In this document: positions 1 through 5,508 of the stretch, in pieces | Layout of the letters: each line of letters opens with the position of its first letter | Numbering within the stretch: position 1 is the stretch's first letter | Assembly: GCA_028715025.1 (NCBI GenBank) | Contig: JAQTLG010000051.1 | Location: 1 to 8,816, forward strand | Length of the DNA stretch: 8,816 bases | From: Dehalococcoidia bacterium | Lineage (GTDB): Bacteria > Chloroflexota > Dehalococcoidia > GIF9 > UBA5629 | Reading direction: 5' to 3' | Position numbers and translations under genes: made by a program | The notes under the pieces: generated by a model | Seen by the model: the letters and a program-made list of their open reading frames with translations, nothing else | Told to the model about the DNA's origin: nothing | Databases searched by the model: none

Positions 1-1
1 G

Positions 2-391
2 GACGGCCGCCGCGAGGACTTCGACCGAGAGAAGCTTTTTTCAGGGATACGTAAGGCCTGCGAAAAGCGTCCCATGCCCACCGGTACTATCGAAAAGCTG
101 GTGGAGACGATTGAGGCGGAGCTTTATAGCCTTGGCAGGATGGAGGTACCAAGTTCCCTCATAGGAAAGATTGCTATTACCAGGCTATCTGAGCTGGATC
201 ACATAGCCTATATTCGCTTCGCCAGTGTTTATTACGAGTTCTCAGATATCACCACTCTCAAACAGGCAGTGGATACACTTATCGAGAGCAAGCTTGGCGC
301 TCCACTGGACGGCCAGCTACCTCTCATTAACAAAGATGAATTGTCCAGGCAGCGGCGGCGATCGAGGCTGAAACAGCAAAATGGTAAATAA
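2..391 (+). CDS. nrdR: Transcriptional repressor NrdR, 5'-truncated by the window edge
   Basis: NrdR is a zinc-ribbon/ATP-cone repressor that senses ATP and dATP and shuts down ribonucleotide reductase genes. The open frame is already running at position 2, so the start and the N-terminal zinc ribbon lie upstream of the window. What is visible is most of the ATP-cone. It begins with the typical GRREDFDREKLFSGIRKACEKR-type segment (shown here in abbreviated form: basic GRRE, then FDREKL, then KACEKRP). It continues through the IEAEL helix and the IAYIRFASVYYEF block near the end of the cone. A basic tail of about 30 residues (rich in Arg, Lys and Gln) follows, as in other NrdR proteins. An in-frame ATG at 74 is internal to the cone and is not the start. 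The stop overlaps the nrdJ start by 11 nt, so co-transcription and translational coupling with its presumed target gene are likely. Family assignment is confident. Confidence 0.93.
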   Translation, partial: DGRREDFDREKLFSGIRKACEKRPMPTGTIEKLVETIEAELYSLGRMEVPSSLIGKIAITRLSELDHIAYIRFASVYYEFSDITTLKQAVDTLIESKLGAPLDGQLPLINKDELSRQRRRSRLKQQNGK

Positions 392-3002
392 ACAGATCAA
401 GAATCAGCTTACAGATTCCGTCAGGAATTTCGTAGCCAGGACGGTTTTTACCTATACGCAGACCATGGGCATCACCGATAGGACTGAGCTCGAGGAGCTG
501 ACTGAACAAGTAATATTGAGGTTGGAGAAAAGAATGTCTATGGATGAACAGACTACCGCAAAAAGGATCGAACCGGCCCTGCCGGGCATGGAACACCTGG
601 TTGCGCCCGTTATACCACCACTACCCCAGAAGGAACGCATAGTCACAATAGTGAATGAACTGCTGGCCGAAAAAGCCAGCGCCAGGCCGCCCACTGAAAA
701 GCAAACTGGTCAACCTCCGCCAGCTGCCAAGGGTGAACAGCCTGCGAGGCCGGCACCAGCTGATAAATCGGCCCCCGCTGAACTGAAATTGTCAGAGAAT
801 GCCATGGTAGTACTGGAGAAAAGATATCTGCAAAAGGACAGCCATGGCAATCCCGCGGAGAAAGCCGAGGACCTTTTCAGGAGGGTTAGCCAACACATAG
901 CTTCAGCTGAATTGGTGTTCGATAAAAATGTGGATGCGGGCGAATGGGAAGGCAAGTTTTATCGTCTGATGACTTCACTGGATTTTCTGCCCAATTCACC
1001 TACCCTCATGAACGCCGGCCGTGAGCTGGGGCAGCTGTCCGCATGCTTTGTCCTGCCCATCGAAGATTCCATGGAATCCATTTTTGATGCCGTCAAATAT
1101 ACGGCACTGATTCATAAAAGCGGAGGAGGCACGGGGTTCTCATTCTCCCGCCTCAGGCCCAAGCAGGATCGCGTAGGATCTACCGGGGGTGTAGCCAGCG
1201 GTCCTGTATCATTCATGCGCGCTTTCGATACAGCCACAGATGTTATCAAACAGGGCGGCATGAGACGGGGCGCAAACATGGGCATCCTCAACGTGGATCA
1301 TCCAGATATATTGGAATTCATCACCTCCAAGGAAGATCCTAAAGCCTTCACTAACTTCAATATCTCCGTGGCGGTAACTGATAGTTTCATGCAGGCTGTC
1401 GAAGACGATGGGGACTACAGCCTGATCAATCCCAATACCAAAGCGGTGGAAGGGCGACTGAATGCCCGGCAGGTCTTCAGCAAGATAGTGGATATGGCCT
1501 GGAAGACCGGCGATCCCGGCGTCATTTTTATAGACAGAATCAACGATTTTAACTCAACACCCAATCTGGGCAGAATAGAGAGCACCAATCCCTGCGGCGA
1601 GCAACCCCTTCTCCCATATGAGTCATGTAACCTGGGCTCCATCAACCTGTCCCACATGCTGCGCAAAGCAAACGGCAAATGTGAAATCGATTACAACAAG
1701 CTGAGGGAGACAATCAAACTGGCCGTGCGTTTTCTGGACGATGTGATAGAGGTCAACCAATTCCCACTGCCCCAAATAACTGACATGACCCGCAGAACCC
1801 GCAAAATCGGCCTGGGTGTTATGGGCTTTGCCGATATGCTGATTCAGCTTCATGTCCCCTATAATTCGGAGAAAGCTCTGGAGATAGCGGAGAAAGTTAT
1901 GCGCTTTATTTCCGAGGAGGCCACGGCCGAGTCTGTTGTGCTGGGTACGTCACGCGGCGTTTTCCCCTCCTTTAAAGGAAGCACCTACGACAGCAAGAGC
2001 GGCCCCGCAGTCAGGAACGCGAACAGGACCACTATCGCCCCTACAGGTACACTCAGCATCATTGCCGGCTGCTCTAGTGGTATCGAGCCACTCTTCGCAC
2101 TCAGCTATTTCCGGCATATACTGGACAACCAGAAGCTCATTGAGATCAATCCCTATTTTGAAGACGTTGCCAGAAAAGAGGGATTTTATTCACCCGAACT
2201 CATGAATAAACTTGCTGAGGGCGGCGGCCTGCATAATATGAAGGAGGTTCCGGACTGGGTGAAAGAAGTATTTGTGACTTCTCATGAGATTTCATCCGAA
2301 TGGCACATTAAAATTCAAGCAGCTTTCCAGAAATACACAGACAGCGCTGTCTCTAAAACAGTCAATCTTCCTTTTGAGGCTACCGTTGAGGATGTACAGA
2401 AGATATATATATCTGCCTACAAATCCGGCCTCAAAGGCATAACCATCTACAGGGATAGAAGCCGAGACAGTCAGGTTCTAAATACAGGCCAGAAGGACAG
2501 CACCAGACCTAAAGAAGCTGAAGGCGAGGTCAGGCCGGCGCCCCGGCAAAGGCCCAAGATCACCAGGGGCATTACTGAGCGTGTTACGACCGGTTGCGGC
2601 TATATTTATGTGACCGTCAACTTCGATGAAAAGGGTATCTGCGAGGTGTTCTCCAGTTTGGGGAAAGCCGGTGGTTGTGCCTCCGCTCAGCTTGAGGCTA
2701 CCAGCAGGCTGATATCGCTGGTATTGCGTTCGGGCATAGAGGTGGGCTCGGTGATCAAGCAACTAAGGACTATCAGATGCCCCTCTGTATCCTGGGAGAA
2801 CGGTCGCGCTATCCTGTCATGCGCCGATGCGATAGGCAGCGTACTTGAGAAATATGTAAAAAAAGAGGATGATAATACATCGAATTATGAAATGAGCCAG
2901 CAGGCCAATTATATCGGCCAGTGCCCGGATTGCGGCAACCAGTTAGTGTACCAGGAAGGTTGCCATATTTGCCCAAGTTGCGGCTATACTAAATGCGGAT
3001 GA
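381..3002 (+). CDS. nrdJ: Class II (adenosylcobalamin-dependent) ribonucleoside-diphosphate reductase NrdJ
   Basis: This cytoplasmic enzyme reduces ribonucleotides to deoxyribonucleotides using a thiyl radical generated from adenosylcobalamin, so it needs no oxygen and no NrdB subunit. The 873-residue product shows the expected active-site order. The first redox cysteine is Cys222 (LSACFVLPI). Asn403, Cys405 and Glu407 (NPCGE) form the radical/catalytic set. The partner redox cysteine is Cys416 (ESCNLGSINL), 11 residues after Cys405 as in other NrdJ proteins. The phosphate-binding PTGT lies at 554-557. A TSCPD-type domain (about 730-825, TGCGY here) follows. The protein ends in a Cys-rich zinc ribbon (Cys848, 851, 861, 864, 867, 872) of the kind that relays reducing equivalents in this family. 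The catalytic core begins at about residue 137. The preceding segment is an extension ending in a Pro/Ala-rich linker, with no recognisable ATP-cone. The ATG at 381 has only a weak, distant GAGG (364-367), consistent with coupling to nrdR. Confidence 0.96.
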   Translation: MVNKQIKNQLTDSVRNFVARTVFTYTQTMGITDRTELEELTEQVILRLEKRMSMDEQTTAKRIEPALPGMEHLVAPVIPPLPQKERIVTIVNELLAEKASARPPTEKQTGQPPPAAKGEQPARPAPADKSAPAELKLSENAMVVLEKRYLQKDSHGNPAEKAEDLFRRVSQHIASAELVFDKNVDAGEWEGKFYRLMTSLDFLPNSPTLMNAGRELGQLSACFVLPIEDSMESIFDAVKYTALIHKSGGGTGFSFSRLRPKQDRVGSTGGVASGPVSFMRAFDTATDVIKQGGMRRGANMGILNVDHPDILEFITSKEDPKAFTNFNISVAVTDSFMQAVEDDGDYSLINPNTKAVEGRLNARQVFSKIVDMAWKTGDPGVIFIDRINDFNSTPNLGRIESTNPCGEQPLLPYESCNLGSINLSHMLRKANGKCEIDYNKLRETIKLAVRFLDDVIEVNQFPLPQITDMTRRTRKIGLGVMGFADMLIQLHVPYNSEKALEIAEKVMRFISEEATAESVVLGTSRGVFPSFKGSTYDSKSGPAVRNANRTTIAPTGTLSIIAGCSSGIEPLFALSYFRHILDNQKLIEINPYFEDVARKEGFYSPELMNKLAEGGGLHNMKEVPDWVKEVFVTSHEISSEWHIKIQAAFQKYTDSAVSKTVNLPFEATVEDVQKIYISAYKSGLKGITIYRDRSRDSQVLNTGQKDSTRPKEAEGEVRPAPRQRPKITRGITERVTTGCGYIYVTVNFDEKGICEVFSSLGKAGGCASAQLEATSRLISLVLRSGIEVGSVIKQLRTIRCPSVSWENGRAILSCADAIGSVLEKYVKKEDDNTSNYEMSQQANYIGQCPDCGNQLVYQEGCHICPSCGYTKCG

Positions 3003-3036
3003 TATAACCTGACAGGATTTGTGAGGCGGGTGATGT

Positions 3037-4458
3037 ATGGATACCATTGAGAACCGCTATTCCCTTGCATATAAACAGATAGCGAAAGTTGCCAACGATA
3101 CGCTGCCCCTTAAAAAGCTGATCAGTACCATTGCTGCCAGCGCCGCCAAGGGACTGCGGGCATCTGGCTGTGCAATTATGCTGCTTAATCCGCGCAGGGA
3201 ATACCTCGACATAACAGGCGCCTGGGGATTAAGCGACCTTTATCTGCGCAAGGGCGCCATCAACGCCCGTAAAAGCTACCCTGACATACTCGATGGCAAG
3301 ATCGTTGCCGTAGATGACATTTTTTCTGATAAGCGAACTCAATACCCTGAGCAGGCCGCCCGTGAACAGATAAAATCTTTGCTGGGAGCGCCCATAGTCC
3401 AGCATGGCGAAGTGATCGGCGAAATAAGGATATACACACGGGAAAAACGGCGCTTCAAACCAAACGAGAAGGATTTCATCTCTACTGTGGCCAATTTGAT
3501 CGCCCTTACGCTGGAGAAAATCGAGCTTGCCCAGGACCTTAACAACCGCCACCAGTCCAATATCACGCAGCAGAAAAGACTGACCAGTTTTTCCGACCTG
3601 CCTCTCTCACCCATCAGACCCATTAATTTCGGACACCCCAGTGAAGAGGAATTCGCACGGCTGCTTGATTTTTATCAGGTGGAGTGGTTATACGAACCGC
3701 GTTCCTTCCCTCTTTCATCGCAGGATAACCGGATTACAGAGATGTTCACCCCCGATTTCTACCTGCCTGAAATAGATTTATATATCGAGCTCACCACGTC
3801 CAAGCAGAGTCTTATAACGGAGAAGAACCGCAAGGTACGCCACTTGAAGGAGCTTTATCCCGACATCAGCATCAAGCTACTCAACAAGGGTGACTATCTG
3901 AAGCTATTTGCCAGGCACGGTTTCATTCCGTTGGGCGAAAGCAAAATGAAGGGCGTACAGCGCTATTTGTTTAACAAAACCCAGATCCAGCGCCGGGTCA
4001 AATTACTGGCCAAACAGATATCCAAAGACTATCCGGGGCAGGAGCTTGTCCTCATCGGCATCCTGAAGGGTGTTGTCTGCTTTATGTCCGACCTCATGCT
4101 AAACATGTCCATACCGGTAACGGTGGACTTCATGGCTATATCCACCCCGGCCGATAAGGCCGACCTTTCCGTCAGAATAATGAAGGACCTGGACACCGAT
4201 ATCGAGAACAGGCATGTTCTGATGGTGGAGGACATCGTGGATACAGGTATGACCCTGAACTATGTGCTCAACAACCTGTCCGCCAGAAAACCCGCCAGCC
4301 TGAAGGTCTGTACCCTCCTGGACAAACGGGTTCGCCGGTTGATAGATGTACATTTGGATTATGTGGGGTTCGAGGTGCCGGACGAGTTCGTAGTTGGATA
4401 CGGATTGGATATGGGCGGCAAATACCGCAATCTGCCCTTTATAGCAATACTGGAATAG
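3037..4458 (+). CDS. Three-domain fusion: GAF domain, PD-(D/E)xK-like domain, hypoxanthine-guanine phosphoribosyltransferase
   Basis: The 473-residue product has three parts. Residues about 8-168 are a GAF-type ligand-sensing domain (LLGAPIVQHGEVIGEI is the typical late strand block). Residues about 199-300 resemble a PD-(D/E)xK nuclease fold: a Glu-rich first helix (SEEEFARLLD), then TPDFYLP with Asp240, then YIEL with Glu251. Residues about 308-473 are a hypoxanthine/guanine phosphoribosyltransferase, which makes IMP or GMP from the base and PRPP. That domain has the LKG pyrophosphate loop (343-345), the PRPP motif VEDIVDTGMTL (397-407), Lys430 in LLDKR, and the GFEVPDEFVVGYGLD and KYRNLPF blocks. 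The loop that normally carries a Ser-Tyr dipeptide reads ISTPADKADLSVRI, is about two residues short and has no Tyr. The start at 3037 is preceded by GAGG (3023-3026). The gene lies 34 nt after nrdJ and is probably in its operon. Phosphoribosyltransferase homology is confident. Activity and the role of the first two domains are inference. Confidence 0.88.
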   Translation: MDTIENRYSLAYKQIAKVANDTLPLKKLISTIAASAAKGLRASGCAIMLLNPRREYLDITGAWGLSDLYLRKGAINARKSYPDILDGKIVAVDDIFSDKRTQYPEQAAREQIKSLLGAPIVQHGEVIGEIRIYTREKRRFKPNEKDFISTVANLIALTLEKIELAQDLNNRHQSNITQQKRLTSFSDLPLSPIRPINFGHPSEEEFARLLDFYQVEWLYEPRSFPLSSQDNRITEMFTPDFYLPEIDLYIELTTSKQSLITEKNRKVRHLKELYPDISIKLLNKGDYLKLFARHGFIPLGESKMKGVQRYLFNKTQIQRRVKLLAKQISKDYPGQELVLIGILKGVVCFMSDLMLNMSIPVTVDFMAISTPADKADLSVRIMKDLDTDIENRHVLMVEDIVDTGMTLNYVLNNLSARKPASLKVCTLLDKRVRRLIDVHLDYVGFEVPDEFVVGYGLDMGGKYRNLPFIAILE

Positions 4459-4462
4459 CGTC

Positions 4463-4590
4463 AAAAAATAAAACGCCCCAAGTAACCTCATTATCCCGGT
4501 TCCTCATCCACCCCCTCGCACCGGCCAGCCTTCGCTTACCATGTGTTAGGGCCTCTGCCTCCCCGTTCCAACTTTGATTACTTGGGACGC
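4463..4590 (-). ncRNA. Candidate small structured RNA, family unknown
   Basis: A consensus-like minus-strand promoter ends just above position 4596, which places transcription start at about 4590-4591. From there the RNA would begin GCGUCCCAAGUAAUCA (4590 to 4575). It would close onto a complementary 3' arm (4490 to 4474) with 12 continuous pairs including one G-U, plus two more pairs. The 3' arm is followed at once by TTTTATTTTTT (4473 to 4463), a good Rho-independent end. Inside the closing stem, hand folding gives a purine-rich internal loop, a GCCC/GGGU helix, a CAC/GUG helix and an apical 7-bp stem (one mismatch) capped by GAAG. The result is a long rod with a central bulge. I see no SRP GGAA-loop consensus, tmRNA, RNase P or cobalamin riboswitch box. 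The overall rod recalls 6S RNA, but the length is short and no conserved 6S sequence is recognised. It converges on the end of the upstream fusion gene, 4 nt away. Confidence 0.55.
4474..4590. repeat. Long imperfect inverted repeat between convergent genes
   Basis: The left arm, cgccccaagtaacctca (4474-4490), and the right arm, tgattacttgggacgc (4575-4590), are near reverse complements separated by 84 nt. A T-tract follows the structure only in the minus direction, so it would not be a classical terminator for the + strand gene ending at 4458. I see no other intrinsic terminator for that operon. The sequence AATAAAA occurs on both sides (4467-4473 and 4592-4598). This leaves open that the element is a small non-autonomous insertion rather than, or as well as, an RNA gene. 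Confidence 0.7.
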
Positions 4591-4595
4591 TAATA

Positions 4596-4624
4596 AAATT
4601 AGCACATAACCGCATACATGTCAA
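4596..4624 (-). promoter_or_regulatory. Strong sigma-70-type promoter for the candidate small RNA
   Basis: Read on the minus strand, a perfect -35 TTGACA (4624-4619) is followed by a 17-nt spacer and a -10 TAATTT (4601-4596), which is preceded by TGC as in an extended -10. The stretch upstream (about 4640-4675) is very A/T-rich, with runs of A and T that could act as an UP-like element. The predicted start falls exactly at the first paired base of the inverted-repeat structure, which supports both calls. Confidence 0.6.
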
Positions 4625-4686
4625 TACCCTGCTTAAACGTAAAACAAATTTTTGAAAAAAAATTTACTATGTTAATTTCACTCTAT

Positions 4687-5508
4687 TTACAACATATGTA
4701 GTTGCCACAAAGCATCTGCAATATCATGTCCACAGAAGAGTGAAATTACACCTCCCAGGGCTAAAAATACACCGAACTGCATGGGTTGACCCAACTTTTT
4801 TATCTTGAATACCACAAGCATGGCAGCAGCCAATCCACCCGCCAGAATGGCAATGTATACGGCTACTAATATCACAGGGTAACCAACTGACGCGCCAATC
4901 AATCCTGCCGTACCCACATCGCCGAAACCCATAATATTTTTCTTAAATATTTTAGGCACGGCCCAGATGAGGATGAATACCCCGAAGCCCAGGCCCAACC
5001 CAGCCAGGGAGCTTATTATGCCCGGTGTCGTGCCCGTAAGCGGCCTGAGCGCTGCGAAGGCCAGGGCCACTGCAACGCCAGAATAAACAATGATTTGCGG
5101 CAATACATCCTGTTCCAGGTCAGTAATAAAAAGCATGATGAGAAACGATCCCATAATAGCTACCATCAGCGCTTGCCAGGACAGGCCAAACACGATCAGT
5201 ACCAATATGAAAAGCAGACCGGTGGCCAGCTCAACCAGCATAAAACGGGCGGGGATTGCATGACCGCAATAACGGCATTTACCCCTTAGAACGAGGTAGC
5301 TGACGATGGGAATGAGGTCGCGTGCCGTCAGCACGTGCCCGCAGTTGAAACAATGCGAAGGCGGACTCAGTATGGATTTGCCAGCGGGAACACGGTCAGC
5401 CACAACGTTAAGGAAGCTGCCGACGCTGATACCAAGCAAAAACATCAGCGGTAAAAGAATTAATTCAATATTTATTTCGCATGCAACTCCATAGAGCCTA
5501 TTCTTCAA
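4687..5508 (-). CDS. pilD: Prepilin peptidase (type IV leader peptidase, A24 family)
   Basis: This polytopic inner-membrane aspartic protease cleaves the short leader of prepilins after Gly; many members also N-methylate the new N-terminal residue. Features in order, numbered from a TTG at 5508: the N-terminal GISVGSFLNVVADRVP signature (26-41), and a cytoplasmic loop with two CxxC pairs (Cys53/56 and Cys78/81) that binds zinc. Next are catalytic Asp130 in ITDLEQDVLP and catalytic Asp197 in GFGD, then the late FGVFLALGG block (245-253). About seven to eight hydrophobic segments are visible. The length (273) is normal. The start is uncertain: the TTG overlaps the end of the ligase gene by 11 nt and has no clear ribosome site. 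The first in-frame ATG (residue 22) would clip the first membrane helix. Its substrates are very probably the two prepilins encoded divergently about 2.6 kb away. Confidence 0.95.
   Translation of the reverse strand: MKNRLYGVACEINIELILLPLMFLLGISVGSFLNVVADRVPAGKSILSPPSHCFNCGHVLTARDLIPIVSYLVLRGKCRYCGHAIPARFMLVELATGLLFILVLIVFGLSWQALMVAIMGSFLIMLFITDLEQDVLPQIIVYSGVAVALAFAALRPLTGTTPGIISSLAGLGLGFGVFILIWAVPKIFKKNIMGFGDVGTAGLIGASVGYPVILVAVYIAILAGGLAAAMLVVFKIKKLGQPMQFGVFLALGGVISLFCGHDIADALWQLHML

Noticed and set aside
4099..4491. A 130-codon minus-strand open frame at the end of the HPRT fusion
   Set aside because: It is antisense to conserved HPRT motifs, including the PRPP-binding site, and has no independent support.
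4463..4590. Cobalamin riboswitch, considered because nrdJ needs B12
   Set aside because: No GCCACTG-type B12 box is visible, the element is downstream of nrdJ on the opposite strand, and it leads into no gene in its own direction.
4463..4590. SRP (4.5S) RNA
   Set aside because: The conserved apical domain with GGAA tetraloop and AGCAGCC internal-loop strand is not found; the apical loop here is GAAG on a different stem.
4439..4624. A 61-codon minus-strand open frame starting at a TTG
   Set aside because: Its start codon is inside the -35 box of the candidate RNA promoter, it runs through the inverted repeat and into the end of the HPRT fusion gene, has no ribosome site and matches no family.
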